From Aptenodytes patagonicus (taxonomy: Eukaryota; Chordata; Aves; Sphenisciformes; Spheniscidae), in contig NC_134951.1 in the NCBI RefSeq assembly GCF_965638725.1, positions 42,486,746-42,550,745 on the forward strand: 64,000 bases of DNA, written 5' to 3'. The position numbers and the translations under genes are program-made. Positions 13,301-24,684 of the stretch are shown one piece after another (position 1 is the first letter of the stretch; the number at the start of each line of letters is the position of its first letter). Below the pieces are notes generated by a model. It ran no database searches and was not told where the DNA came from. It worked only from the letters and a program-made list of their open reading frames with translations.

Positions 13301-15637
13301 AATCAATTACTATAGTGATAGTAATACTATATATAGCAATAGCACACAAGTGATAGAGATACTGGAAACCAGCTATTATTGACTAGAGATAGTAAAATTC
13401 TCCTTGTTAATATACATGGCTTTTTCACTGGATCCTTTGTAGCTAGTCTCTCTACATGTGTTTGTCATAAATGACCCAACACTCAGACTACAAACTTTCC
13501 AATACTGTGTTTTCATGAGATCAAATCTCAGTGTCCCTGTGCCCCTTCCCCAGTGCCCCAGGACTGGTACTTGTCCCGGTCACGCCAGCCCTGCCTTTCA
13601 TGCAGCCTCAGCTGAGAAGCCAATCGTGGAGGTGCCCTGGCCAGACCAGAAAATGAGTGCGAAGAATATGAAACCTCACCAGTTCCCCAAGTTAATCCTA
13701 AACTAAGCGACGAGAACCCTTTACACCGGGATTACCTCAGCAGACTTTGCCTTCCTGAATCACAGCCTGGGTTCTTTTGTTCTGTTTTGGACTAGATGGT
13801 CCCTCACTCTGCTCAGGGACTGCCAGGTACCACCAAAGACAGGCAGTAAGTAAAGAATTAAAATACAAGAACTACAAAATATATGACCACAACCACACCT
13901 ACATTTTTAAAGATTAATGATAAGTAGCATTTAAATCCTGCCCTGTATTAATAAGCAAGGTCAATCACTGACGTCTTCTAGTAAATCACTTCCCATTTTA
14001 AAACCCCATCTCTTTTCTGGGCCAAAATATTCCATATAGGTGCCTTCTAACTCAAAAGCAGAGAGACAAAAGCTGGACAAGTGAGGACAGTGGGGGACAG
14101 GCTGGGGCACAGGCACTGTGGGTGGCTGGACACGAGCCCTGGCCAAGCCGCCGGAGGTAGTGGCTGAGATGGCAGCAGCAGGTCACGGGAGCATCAGGCT
14201 GCTCCAGCACAGGAGGTGAGCTGGGAGGTGAACAGTGAGGGCTAAGGGACTGCGTGTGCTCTGGGAGGCAGGAGTTGGGATTAGATCGTATAGAAACAAG
14301 GATGGCTTGGAAAGGGGCGCAGCAAGGGAAAGAAAACACAATGCCTACAGTCAATGTTACTAATTAATGTTATAATGCCATTGTGTATCCTCATAATGCG
14401 GATAGGGGATGAAAAGAGGCACAGACTTAAGCCATAGAGGAAATCTTCAGCCCAACATCTCTAGACTTTTCAGCATGTAAATATACTTACTTAATAACAT
14501 TGGTTTAATACAGTTCTGTATGTGGTATTTGTATTGTCTAAATTGCTAAGGGCTCATTTCCTATAAGGAACACGGGAATTAAAACCAAATAACTCCCCAG
14601 TGATAGGTTTTGACATGAAGCAATGGGCCTGCCTGATCTGAGGTACCTGCAGGCTCGTATTCTGCAGAGAAGATGCTTTGTTTATATTTTTCCCCATCTT
14701 CAATTATTGCAGTGGTTTTCCAAGGGAAAAAATGTTGGCCCTGCTGAGCAGTGAGCAGACTTAAACAACAAAACTCCCCTGTGTGATCAGCAGTACCCGT
14801 TGTCCTAATGGAAACCTGGTGCTTGGGCCTGATAAAGTGTGATGGGGTTTGTTTAAAGACAAGTTCATTAAGGAAAAGAAGAACTCATTTTTCAGAGTAT
14901 CCTTGTGGTGCAGAGAGTGGGTAGAGCTCAGGAAGGATTTCGCTGGGGCTATGTTGGTGTGAAGGGCCGTTTGGGGAGAGAACCACAGCAATTCAGTTCC
15001 TGCTGGATTAAAGATGCATATAGGCGGTGCTCAGCAGAGAATAAGGCGGGGACCACACAGGATGGGGAGAAATGCCAGGGCCATGAAACTTCAGGGCTCC
15101 CAGAGAAGTGAAGGACAAGCAGAAAAAGAAGTCACTTACATCAAGAAGCAGCAGGAGCTCTCTTGTGCATGGGCCAGATCAATAGGCGGTTGTGGAGGAC
15201 ATGTGAATCCCATGGTGTCTTCCAGTACCTTTGAGTATGCTTGTGGACCAGGGGACACTTGTTAAGTGATGATGCTGAGGAAAGCATATGGATTGCAATT
15301 GCTTATGGTCCATGCTCCAAGAGTGCAGAGAGGTAGAGAAAGCCTCTTTGCTTTATTCTCTGGTGAAAGCATCAGACATAATCAGGGTGCAAACTAATGA
15401 AATCAAGATCTGGCTTGACAGAGAAGACTCCTATGAACAATTTGTGAAGAAGGTTTGAGCTGAAGCTTTGGCTTTAGGCCTAAACAACCAAATTGGCATT
15501 TCCAATGCAGTAACAACCTGAAGACTGATGGATGAATTTCCATCTGGCTTGTCCAGTCTATTCTTAATAAGCAGGCCTGATATTTTCTCCAAGGCTACTG
15601 ATACTTTAAAGCAGTTTCTGAAGAGCGGAGTGTAGTT
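10323..15637. other. non-coding stretch, nothing recognised
   Basis: Probably HTR1E intron or flank. An octamer-type ATTTGCAT occurs near 10576. An open frame of 174 codons at 11232-11756 (+) has no recognisable domain and no splice or codon evidence, so it is not called as a gene. Nothing else was identified. Confidence 0.55.
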
Positions 15638-15664
15638 CGGGGCGGGGGGGCGGGGGGGGGCGGG
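15638..15664 (+). repeat. G-run cluster, potential G-quadruplex
   Basis: Four guanine runs (of 4, 7, 10 and 3 or more) are separated by single cytosines at 15638-15664, all on the + strand. This meets the usual four-run quadruplex pattern with 1-nt loops. If the HTR1E primary transcript covers this position, the G-rich strand would be the RNA strand. The background here is AT-rich, so the run stands out. Confidence 0.75.
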
Positions 15665-15882
15665 CTTCTGCTGTCCCTTGGGTAGAATTTAAAACTCACA
15701 TTTTGCTAACTCAAGAGTCTACAACGATACAGATCTGCCTTTCTAGGGCCTATCTGCAAAGAACAGGGTTTTTTCCTGAAGTTTCTATTTTTGATTGTTC
15801 CTCATTCAGCTCAATCAGAAGATGGCACTCCAATTTCTGAATAAGAGCATATGTACACAGAGCTAAGCAGCTGACTAGCTTT

Positions 15883-15922
15883 AAATTCATAATTCCTCAT
15901 TCAAATTCTTAATTCCTCATTA
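15883..15922. repeat. 20-bp tandem duplication (2 copies)
   Basis: Two adjacent 20-bp units, starting at 15883 and 15903, differ at two positions. Each contains AATTCCTCATT. This is a local slippage-type duplication with no sign of function. Confidence 0.8.
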
Positions 15923-16958
15923 GCTTGCATGTGAAAACTCTCTCTCAGAGCCTAATCCAAGTCCCACTGGTGTCAGTGAGAATGGGTTTTACCTCTCAAA
16001 TTTAGCCATCTAAAAATCAGGCATGTGTTCTAAATGCAACTGTGGAGGAGCCACTTGTAGTCAAAATAGAGAAGGATCAGCATTTCCAGGATGTGATTCA
16101 CACCATCTGCCTTAAAGACTTGTCTTGAGAGGGTACCAGTGTATTTCTGGCAGCCACTATCTCATTCTCCTGCCTGTCAAGGGAGCTTGTACAGCTAGCC
16201 TAGAGGACTCCTTACTCTTCGATAAACGAAGTCAGAGGAAGGAGTCTTTCTATTTATTTTAACGGAAAAGCATTCAGGCTTTCAGTTTTCTACATCCTTT
16301 ATGCCAAGATAAATTACAAATGAGTAAGCAAGGCCCCAGAGGGTATCCCAAGTTGCATCTCACAGACTGCTAACTCTGGCTTCAGTCAACATTTGGATGT
16401 ATGGAAAAGACATATGAACTCCTGAAACAAAATTAAACCTTTTTTTTTTAATTATTGTTTGTACCTTGCATCATACTGGACTGCCTGACAGGGAGCACAA
16501 TTTGGTAGAAATCTCAAAGCAAAGGCAAAAGCTTTTTGTCTGTCTCCTCTAAAGACACACAGAATGGGATATGTGAAATGTCAGGAATAATTAGACAAAA
16601 CTATATAAGGTCCTAGCAACACTAATGTGCTGTGTAAAACTAAGTGTTTGCCATAAGGCTTTAAACATTGTTTGAAAGCTGCATATTAAAGGTAGCCTAA
16701 GTAATTTTTAAGTACTGTTTCCAAGATATTAATACAGACATGGATATGAAAAAGCAGAATAGAAAACTATGAAATGCTGGCATGCCTTCGCTGAGATAGG
16801 CTGCTCTGTTTCTTTTTTCCAAAGGTGATATATAGAAGTAATTGATACCTCTCATATAGCAATTAAAATGAGAAGACGGATTTCCTCAGCTCTTCATCTG
16901 CTGGAGCCTATTTAACAAGCAGGAAAAGGACTAGCTCCTAGTATCAATAATTCACAGA
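15923..16958. other. non-coding stretch upstream of HTR1E coding exon
   Basis: No coding sequence or clear repeat was seen. A run of about ten T lies near 16440. The region is AT-rich, as expected for avian intron. Confidence 0.6.
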
Positions 16959-17030
16959 CATCATAGAAATGTGTGTTGGAAGGGACCTCTGGAGGTCCCT
17001 TAGTCCAACCTCCCACTTTAAGTAAGATCT
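16959..17030 (-). mobile_element. CR1 LINE 3'-end fragment (minus)
   Basis: The plus strand reads 'atcatagaaat', then 'ttggaagggacc' and 'tagtccaacctccc', which is the reverse complement of a CR1 tail. The segment GGGACCTC-TG-GAGGTCCC at 16981-16998 is a perfect short hairpin, a common feature of CR1 ends. The fragment ends about 240 bp before the HTR1E coding-exon acceptor. Confidence 0.85.
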
Positions 17031-17241
17031 CCAAAACCAAAGGAGAAATAACCAGTTCACATCAGCAGGAAATCTGGCCCAAAGTGCCCTTTAGAGAAGA
17101 AGAAACAAACTATGAATGCATAGAAAAAGGGAAAGAAAAGGCAGGAGAGGAGAAGAGAAGGAAAAACAGACCAATATTTTTGAGGTGGTAATATTAGGAG
17201 CGTAGGGCTTTTTGCCAAAAGGTGGGATTTTTCTGGGTTCA

Positions 17242-17267
17242 CTAACAGATGTATTTTTATCTTCTAG
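17242..17267 (+). other. HTR1E: predicted 3' splice site of the HTR1E coding exon
   Basis: A branch-point-like CTAAC at 17242-17246 is followed by a pyrimidine-rich tract and CTTCTAG ending at 17267. Mammalian HTR1E has a non-coding first exon spliced to one coding exon (established knowledge), so this fits the expected architecture. The exon would begin at 17268. RNA evidence would settle it; no upstream exon was identified in this window. Confidence 0.6.
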
Positions 17268-17449
17268 GAAAACAATGAACAGGAGGAAGCCTGGAAGCTT
17301 TTTGCTGCTCTGTTGAATATGGGATTATAAAAAAAAAATTGCACCTGGAGCATCTCTGTCCCTCTTTCAAATGGGTGACTTCTGAACCTGGAACTATTCG
17401 TTACCAGAAGCAGCAACTTCTTCTTTCACTGTGCATCCTGGAGAGGAAA
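17268..17449 (+). promoter_or_regulatory. HTR1E: HTR1E 5' leader with three upstream ORFs
   Basis: Between the predicted splice acceptor and the receptor start codon, three ATGs open short frames: 17275-17316 (13 codons plus stop), 17319-17330 (3 codons plus stop) and 17371-17385 (4 codons plus stop). All terminate before the main ATG at 17450 and none is in its frame. An in-frame stop at 17276 shows the receptor frame cannot begin upstream within this exon. Such uORFs commonly lower translation of the main frame, but the effect here is inferred. Confidence 0.6.
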
Positions 17450-18544
17450 ATGAATTTCACAAATTGCACCACTGAAGCCAATGTGGCTGCGAAGCCAAAA
17501 ACAGTAACTGAAAAGATGCTCGTTACCCTGACCTTGGCCACAATCACAACCTTGACTATGCTGCTGAATTCTGCTGTAATTGCAGCAATCTCCACAACCA
17601 AGAAGCTCCACCAGCCGGCAAATTATTTAATATGTTCACTAGCTGTGACAGATCTCCTTGTTGCTGTTCTCGTCATGCCTTTGAGCATCACTTACATAAT
17701 GATAGATAAATGGACTTTGGGATACTTCATCTGTGAGATCTGGCTTAGTGTCGACATGACCTGTTGCACGTGTTCAATCCTTCATCTGTGTGTCATTGCT
17801 CTGGACAGGTACTGGGCAATCACAGATGCTATCGAATACGCCAGGAAAAGAACGGCAAAAAGGGCTGGGCTGATGATAGTCACCGTGTGGACTATCTCCA
17901 TTTTCATATCAATGCCCCCTTTGTTTTGGAGAAATCACCACAGCATCAGTATTCCCAGCGAGTGTCGCATTCAGCACGATCATGTCATCTACACAATTTA
18001 TTCCACATTCGGGGCATTTTACATCCCCTTGACTTTGATCCTGATCCTGTACTACAGAATTTACCACGCTGCAAAGAGCCTTTACCAAAAGCGGGGTTCA
18101 AGCCGCCACCTCAGCAACAGGAGCACCGACAGCCAAAACTCCTTTGCCAGCTGCAAGCTCACACAGACGTTCTGCGTCTCAGACTTCTCCACGTCTGACC
18201 CGACCACAGAGTTTGATAAAATCAATGCGCCTGTGAGGATCCCTCCATTTGAGAACGACCTGGACCTGGCTGGCGACCGGCAGCAGATCTCCACGACACG
18301 GGAACGAAAGGCTGCTCGCATTCTGGGGCTGATTTTAGGTGCTTTCATTTTGTCCTGGTTGCCCTTTTTCATCAAGGAGCTGCTTGTGGGCCTCCACATT
18401 TGCACTGTCTCTCCAGAAGTGGCAGACTTCTTGACCTGGCTGGGATATGTCAACTCCCTTATCAACCCTTTGCTGTACACTAGCTTTAATGAAGATTTCA
18501 AGCTGGCCTTTAGGAAGCTCATCAGGTGTCGAGAACATACTTAA
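17450..18544 (+). CDS. HTR1E: 5-hydroxytryptamine (serotonin) receptor 1E
   Basis: A class A GPCR of 364 aa encoded in one exon; the human protein has 365. Family knowledge: it couples to Gi, lowers cAMP and acts at the neuronal plasma membrane. Visible features: N-glycosylation sequons at N2 and N5; seven hydrophobic segments at about 22-46, 58-82, 95-117, 139-161, 180-203, 290-314 and 324-345; D68 in TM2; amine-binding D102 in TM3; DRY at 119-121; C95 and C172 for the extracellular disulfide; W303 and P305 with FF in TM6; NPLLY at 339-343; C-terminal tail RCREHT. The third intracellular loop (about 204-289) carries RHLSNRSTDSQNSF, matching 1E rather than 1F. The ATG at 17450 has A at -3 and is the first in-frame ATG after an in-frame stop. 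CGA follows on the opposite strand, as in mammals. It is intact, with no frameshift. Confidence 0.97.
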   Translation: MNFTNCTTEANVAAKPKTVTEKMLVTLTLATITTLTMLLNSAVIAAISTTKKLHQPANYLICSLAVTDLLVAVLVMPLSITYIMIDKWTLGYFICEIWLSVDMTCCTCSILHLCVIALDRYWAITDAIEYARKRTAKRAGLMIVTVWTISIFISMPPLFWRNHHSISIPSECRIQHDHVIYTIYSTFGAFYIPLTLILILYYRIYHAAKSLYQKRGSSRHLSNRSTDSQNSFASCKLTQTFCVSDFSTSDPTTEFDKINAPVRIPPFENDLDLAGDRQQISTTRERKAARILGLILGAFILSWLPFFIKELLVGLHICTVSPEVADFLTWLGYVNSLINPLLYTSFNEDFKLAFRKLIRCREHT

Positions 18545-19781
18545 AAGTACTGGGAGATGATGACAATGATGGGACTCCTGGCCTTAAGAACGAGCAAAGT
18601 AATTGGACTCTGTCACCATTTCCCTTGATAAAGGGGATTTTTGTGTTTGCCTATTTGCTTGACTTATCTTTAGCCTGTAATTCATTCTGCCATTTTTTAC
18701 CTCTAGTGTTATTCATGGTAAAGAGTTTGAAATAAATTTATTCTACAAAGGAACAGATTTTTTAGCAATGAAACAACAAAAAAAAGAAACTATTAGATAC
18801 TCGTTTAAGACATTTTCTGTAATCAATTATTTGAGAAGCAAACAACGATATTCACTTTTATACTTTTTTCATTTAAGAATCAAATGTCTAAATTATTGTG
18901 CACTGTAGTAATATAAAGGCTTATAAACTGAACCCCATAAATACATATTCAAAAATGAATAAACACTTCATGGTCATGACAGCTAAACAGCAAATCTTTA
19001 CTGTGGCATTCTGAGAAAACTGTAACAGTCATTTAGAAGGAAAATAACCACCATTTCCAGCTTGGGCTAAGGCAGAATAAACCATTCCTTTCTTCAGGAA
19101 CACACTCCCAAAACAGAAAGCAAAGTTCAGTTCATGCCATCTAAAAATGGATCCCATTTTGTACTCCAAAGTAATTATTTAAGTGGCTCTTTTTGTGTAA
19201 GAGTCCTGATTTATGTTCAAAGTATTGGGCAGACACCTGTGCTGTTTGTTTGGCAATTGAGAGGACGCAGCTAGCAAGTGTCACACTTGTAAGACCAGCT
19301 GCACATCTGACTGGTCACGTTTTTAATACCACTAACCATGTTTCTTCAGGGCTCAGGCTTCGTGCCTTGGTCGATTCTGGGGTGGCATTATTCACCTGGA
19401 CCTTGCGGCGCACAACTCCATGGATCGATTGATCTTACCCCGCCAACTTAAACAAGTGGATATCTTCTCAGCAGGCCAGCAATATACAGACATTCAGAAA
19501 CATAATCTAAACCCAAATTATTTTCTGTTTGAACAGCAGCAAAAAAAAATTAGGGAAAATAGTTTTTTTAAATAGCAGTTGGCACATCTGCCTCACCATC
19601 ATCTTACAATTCGCAATGACATTCTTGTAAGCTTAACCTATGACAGGCTCCTCTAGCAAGATTTCTTGTTCTGGGAGTCCTTCATGGAGTTACTTCCCTT
19701 GTCTTGAGAGACAGACAGAGAGTCCTTCATATCCTGTCTTCTGAGCTTATGAAAGTTAAAATGTCCTGGTTCAGATATTGT
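18545..19781 (+). other. HTR1E: HTR1E 3' UTR and downstream flank with poly(A) signals
   Basis: Canonical AATAAA hexamers lie at 18731-18736 and 18958-18963, about 190 and 415 bp after the stop codon. Either could end a short 3' UTR, and a longer one cannot be excluded. The rest is AT-rich with no ORF of interest, and it stops where CR1 similarity begins at about 19782. Confidence 0.5.
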
Positions 19782-21739
19782 GAGTTTACCACTTGTGGAA
19801 GAAGGGGCAGGCGACTCAAGAAGAGTACAGGGATCTCGTTAGGTCGTGCAGAGAAGGAATGAGAAAGGCAAAAGCCCAGCTAGAACGCAATCTGGCCGCT
19901 GTCGTTAGAGACAACAAAAAAAGCTTTTACAAATATATTAATGACAAGAAGAGAGCCAAGGAGGATCTCCATCCTTTATTGGATGCAGGGGGGAACATTG
20001 TCACCGAGGATGAGGAAAAGGCTGAGGTACTCAGTGCCTTCTTTGCCTCAGTCTTTAACAGGCAGACCAGTTATCCTCAGGGTACTCGGCCCCCCGAGCT
20101 GGAAGACAGGGACGGCGAGCGGGATGAACCCCCCGTAATCTAAGAGGAAGCAGTCAATGACCTGCTACGCCACCTGGACGCTCACAAGTCTATGGGGCCG
20201 GATGGGATCCACCGGAGGGTGCTGAGGGAGCTGGCGGAGGAGCTCGCCAAGCCACTCTCCATCATTTATCAGCAGTCCTGGTTAACGGGGGAGGTCCCGG
20301 ACGACTGGAGGCTTGCCAATGTGACGCCCATCTACAAGAAGGGCCGGAAGGAGGATCTGGGGAACTACAGGCCTGTCAGCCTGACCTCGGTGCCGGGGAA
20401 GATTATGGAGTGGTTCACCTTGAGGGCGCTCACAAGGCATGAGCGGGACAACCAGGGGATCAGGCCCAGCCAGCACGGGTTCATGAGAGGCAGGTCCTGC
20501 TTGACCAACCTGATCTCCTTCTATGACCAGGTGACCCGCCTAGTGGACGAGGGAAAGGCTGTGGATGTGGTCTACCTGGACTTCAGCAAGGCCTTTGACA
20601 CCGTCTCCCACAGCATTCTCCTTGAGAAGATGGCAGCTCACGGCTTCGACAGGTGTACTCTGCGCTGGGTCAAAAACTGGCTGGACGGCCGGGCCCAGAG
20701 AGTTGTGGTGAATGGAGTTCAATCCAGTTGGCGGCCGGTCACGAGCGGTGTTCCCCAGGGCTCAGTTTTGGGGCCAGTCTTGTTCAATATCTTTATTGAT
20801 GATCTGGATGAGGGGATTGAGTGCACCCTCAGTAAGTTTGCAGATGACACCAAGTTGGGCGGGAGTGTTGATCTGCTCGAGGGTAGGAAGGCTCTGCAGA
20901 GGGACCTGGACAGGCTGGATCGATGGGCCGAGGCCAACTGTATGAGGTTCAACAAGGCCAAGTGCCGGGTCCTGCACTTCGGCCACAACAACCCCCTGCA
21001 GCGCTACAGGCTTGGGGCAGAGTGGCTGGAAAGCTGCCTGGTGGAAAAGGACCTGGGGGTGTTGGTTGACAGCCGGCTGAACATGAGCCGGCAGTGTGCC
21101 CAGGCGGCCAAGAAGGGCAATGGCATCCTGGCCTGTATCAGCAATAGTGTGGCCAGCAGGAGGAGGGAAGTGATTGTGCCCCTGTACTCGGCCCTGGTGA
21201 GGCCGCACCTCGAATACTGTGTTCAGTTTTGGGCCCCTCACTACAAGAAGGACGTTGAGGTGCTGGAGTGTGTCCAGAGAAGGGCAACGAGGCTGGTGAG
21301 GGGTCTGGAGAACAAGTCTGATGAGGAGCGGCTGAGGGAACTGGGTTTGTTTAGCCTGGAGAAAAGGAGGCTGAGGGGAGACCTCATCGCTCTCTACAAC
21401 TACCTGAAAGGAGGTTGTAGCGAGGTGGGTGTTGGTGTCTTCTCCCAAGTAACAAGCAATAGGACAAGAGGAAATGGCCTCAAGTTGCGCCAGGGGAGGT
21501 TTAGATTGGATGCGAGGAAAAATGTCTTTACTGAAAGAGTGGTTAAACATTGGAAGAGGCTGCCCAGGGAAGTGGTGGAGTCCCCATGCCTGGAGGTATT
21601 TAAAAGACGTGTAGATGAGGCTCTTAGGGACATGGTTTAGTGGGCATGGTGGTGTTGGGTTGACGGTTGGACTCGATGATCTTAGAGGTCTTTTCCAACC
21701 TCAATGATTCTATGATTCTTTGATTCTATGATTCTATGA
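19782..21739 (+). mobile_element. CR1 LINE, young, 5'-truncated (copy 1)
   Basis: Sequence from 19782 aligns by eye with the copy starting at 33332 and stays nearly identical to the end (about 97% in stretches compared by eye). The element starts abruptly inside the linker between endonuclease and RT, which is typical 5' truncation. It ends in the CR1 hallmark of short repeats of ATTCTATGATTCT type at about 21705-21739, rather than poly(A). No clear target-site duplication was seen, as is usual for CR1. It is GC-rich against an AT-rich background. It sits about 1.2 kb downstream of the HTR1E stop, on the same strand. Confidence 0.95.
19784..21640 (+). pseudogene. CR1 ORF2 fragment: reverse transcriptase with one in-frame stop
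   Basis: The frame begins without a start because of truncation and is interrupted once, by TAA at 20141-20143. It then continues in the same frame to a TAG at 21638-21640; the first ATG after the stop is at 20192. The 482-codon downstream part holds a full set of RT motifs: [44 protein letters not shown] (catalytic Asp of motif A, about 20577), [15 protein letters not shown] (motif B), [10 protein letters not shown] (catalytic FADD, about 20837), and then the thumb-like region. It differs from copy 2 at about 22 of 482 residues. Endonuclease is absent, so it is probably non-autonomous. Translation is not shown. Confidence 0.9.
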
Positions 21740-23104
21740 AATCAGGCTGGGAAGGGGAAAAATCAAAGCTGAGAATCTGGTATTGCCCATTAGCAACTCC
21801 TAAGCGCTGTTTAAATATTGATTACTTACCTTGCACCATAGTTTTCTTCCCTGTCCATCTTTCTGGACAAATTCTTTTTGAGTTATACCAATATACCACA
21901 TAGAAAATATCACATACATCAACCTGACATGCAATAACAGTGAACTATAGCATGGGAGCTCCAAATCCATCAAAACAAATATTAGAGGTAGCAGAAGTGT
22001 TTTAACAGCACTGGAAGCCATCTCTGAAAAATGTTTTGAAAATTTACAAGATGACAATCATTTGTCTTATCAAGAGTCAAGGAACTGTAAGTAACATGTG
22101 AGTAATAAACTCCAGAGGGAGCTGAGAAATGACATCCTTATTTCTGAGAGAAAGCATTCAGTTGGAAAGATGCAGTGCTGCAAGCTGAGTGTAAATCAAG
22201 TCTGAAGGTGACAAAAGTGTGACCTAATGCTTACCCACGTGCAGTGGGATTCTGCTTTAAGGACTCCAAGTTTTCCCTGCCTGAGTTTAGGAGGTTTATC
22301 TCCAGCTGCCCTTCTGAAGCTATTGTCACAGCTGCCTCCTACAGCTGCCTTCAGGCTCCCTACTAGCTAATATTAATATCTAAAAAGAGGGAAAAAATAA
22401 TCTCAGCCACTGAAAATGTCTTCTAGTGAGGAAGCACAGAGCTCCATTATGGTTTTTCCTTTTTGCAGCTTGTTGGAGGTGGAAACAGTTGATTGAACCT
22501 GGGGAAGAGTGGCCTGACCCTGCCTATCTGTAAAACTTCCAAAGCAGCTGCCCAGAGTACATATGCTATTAGGAAAAAAAATAGCCAGGAATTAAAATAA
22601 GAAGTAGTATTTGTAAGAACTGGGGCAGAATAATTTTATTTTTTCTTTCAGCAAGCTCAATAGAAATTATTAATAAAGAACAAGGATTTTGCATAATCTC
22701 CCCAAACAAGGTGACTACTGCAGGGAAGACAGGACACACAGGCAGTTGTTGCTAGAAGAGAGTAGGTTTTGGTGTCCCTTGGGCAGTTTGCTGCTCTGCT
22801 ATAAGGGTGCCCAGCTACAGTAATGGTCAGAGAGGGAAAAGTAAATGTGCAAGACTGCTCCAGCAGACCGCTTAAGTCACCCCGAGGCACTCGGCTAAGA
22901 TGAGGCAGAAGCTGCGCCCCAGCCGGCTTCTTTGGGGCTGTCTCTGGGGCTCGGGTTCAGCTGCGGGGTGGGTTGCACGGGGGTCTTTGCTAGGAGAAGG
23001 GAAGACGTGGGAGTGACAATGCTGGTGAATCATGTTTCAGAGAGGAAAACCAACAAAATGAGATAGGCTGCCAGCTCTGACTGCTGCTCCTGAGGGCACA
23101 TTGG
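21740..23104. other. non-coding stretch, nothing recognised
   Basis: AT-rich intergenic sequence. No coding exon, RNA or clear repeat was found between the two CR1 pieces. Confidence 0.6.
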
Positions 23105-23210
23105 CACACAGAATAATTTAGGTTGGAAGGGATCTCTGGAGGCCAACTAGTCCAACCCCCACTAACAACAACCCTCAAAGTGGGGTCAACCCCACAGCTA
23201 GACGCTGCTG
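23105..23210 (-). mobile_element. CR1 LINE 3'-end fragment (minus)
   Basis: The plus strand shows 'cagaataatttaggttggaa', then a 'gggatctctggaggcc' segment and 'tagtccaaccccc', which is the reverse complement of a CR1 terminus including the degraded ATTCTATG repeat. The approximate right edge is set where recognisable similarity ends ('ggggtcaaccccacagctag'). It is a short 5'-truncated copy. Confidence 0.85.
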
Positions 23211-24640
23211 CTGGCATGCGGTGTGCATTCATGTTTCTCATGCAACAATAACAGCTCAGTTAACTCTGTCGCCTATACTGATGCTCGTTTAAAGCCAGAA
23301 GTATGGCTGAAAGACCAGAAATGGTGAACATGACCTCCACAGCAGCTGTTGTAGGTAGGTAGAAAGTTTTCAGAGGCAGGTATGAAAGCTGTAAAACACA
23401 GGAGCTGCATCATCTTCATTTTACTAACGTCTTTCTTTTAGTATCTGATCTCCACTATTATCACTCAAACTAGCAGTCAGGTTGAAGACTGTATTCAATT
23501 TTAATATTTAGAGGTAATTAACAGGAAAAAACAGATGGATGGTTAATTCTCATGCTTCCTTGTTAAATAAAGACTCACCATTCACTGCCAGCTGACTACT
23601 GCTTTTCTAATTAAGTCATTAGCTAAACAGAGCTATGTTTTCCAACAAATGCCACTAGACTGATGAAGATGTCCTGTACATTTTCCCCACACTCAGACTC
23701 AAAGTCAGGAACAATTTAAAGGACTGTTTACTTAAAACAATTTAACTTGATCAGAAATTACCTGTCATCTCATGGAAATAAAAACTTTTGCTAGTCTGGC
23801 ACCATTGTTTGGCAACTTCATTTTTTTTCTGTGTTAAGTATTTACTGATTTTACAAAGGGTTTGGAGACATTTCCTAAACTTTGACTTCTTGTCCATGGC
23901 AACTCCCCATTCATACCTATCTTGGATCAGGCCCAGCCACACCACGCTCTGCAATGCAAGCTCTTCCCAGCAAGCTTGAATAATGCATCTGTCCTGGTTT
24001 CAAAACCTCCAGCCTACATCCATCTTCCTTAGCCTCTCTAAAATATCTTTCCTCCTCAAAGTCTTATTTTCCTTAATGCTCCCCTTGCATAGGTGTCTTC
24101 CTACCTTTCTTCCTGTATTTCTCAAAAGGTTTTTCCTCCCTTCTCCTCCCCTCTCTACAGCAGGCTTCATACAGACCTGCCTATTCAGGCTCTCTCGTCA
24201 CTTCTACGTATTTTCTCTGAGTGCTATTTCCTCCTATCTTTACACCCCCAACTCACCATCCTGCCTTTGGGTTTCTGACTCTCTCTAATCCCTAAACTTA
24301 TCGTGGTCCTACTGGAGCGAGCCCCCACTCTCTCCCCCCATCTCAGCACTGTTATCAGGATTCCCATGACTGTGGGTGTTCAAGTCTGTCAGGTTTTACT
24401 CTGCCTTACATGTGTCCAGGCCATATCCAGAAGTTTTTCACTCTGTGTAAGCGGCCGTGCTTTGGAGTGAGTTCATACATCCCTAGCCCTGAAGACTGCA
24501 CCCATCAACCAGTTGGCCTCCCCAAAAGACATACTCTTCAAATGCTATTTTACCTGCTATTTTTATCTTGTCACCCTCCTTCTGTACCTTATCTTTGTTG
24601 TTCCCTTTCTACCACATTAAAATTGACCCTCATATTATCA
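23211..24640. other. non-coding stretch with pyrimidine-rich segment
   Basis: From about 23990 to 24300 the plus strand is strongly C/T-rich. This produces a 101-codon open frame with leucine, serine and phenylalanine bias, read as a composition artefact. No gene or repeat family was recognised. Confidence 0.55.
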
Positions 24641-24684
24641 TTTTAGGGACCTGTATCTTCACTTTTAGGGACCTGTACCTGCAC
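24641..24684. repeat. 22-bp tandem duplication (2 copies)
   Basis: Two adjacent 22-bp units start at 24641 and 24663, both beginning TTTTAGGGACCTGTA; they differ at two positions. It is a local duplication of unknown significance. Confidence 0.8.

Noticed and set aside
17339..17449. N-terminal extension of HTR1E by 37 codons
   Set aside because: The extension has no ATG, only an in-frame TTG, and the family N-terminus begins at the ATG at 17450.
20762..21550. 262-codon antisense frame over CR1 copy 1, with a 304-codon equivalent at 34312-35226 in copy 2
   Set aside because: Both lie opposite the RT coding sequence and have no domain of their own. They are present in both copies only because the sense sequence is shared and GC-rich.
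23990..24300. Hydrophobic-looking 101-codon frame in pyrimidine-rich DNA
   Set aside because: Leucine, serine and phenylalanine richness follows from the C/T-rich strand. There is no homology or gene structure.
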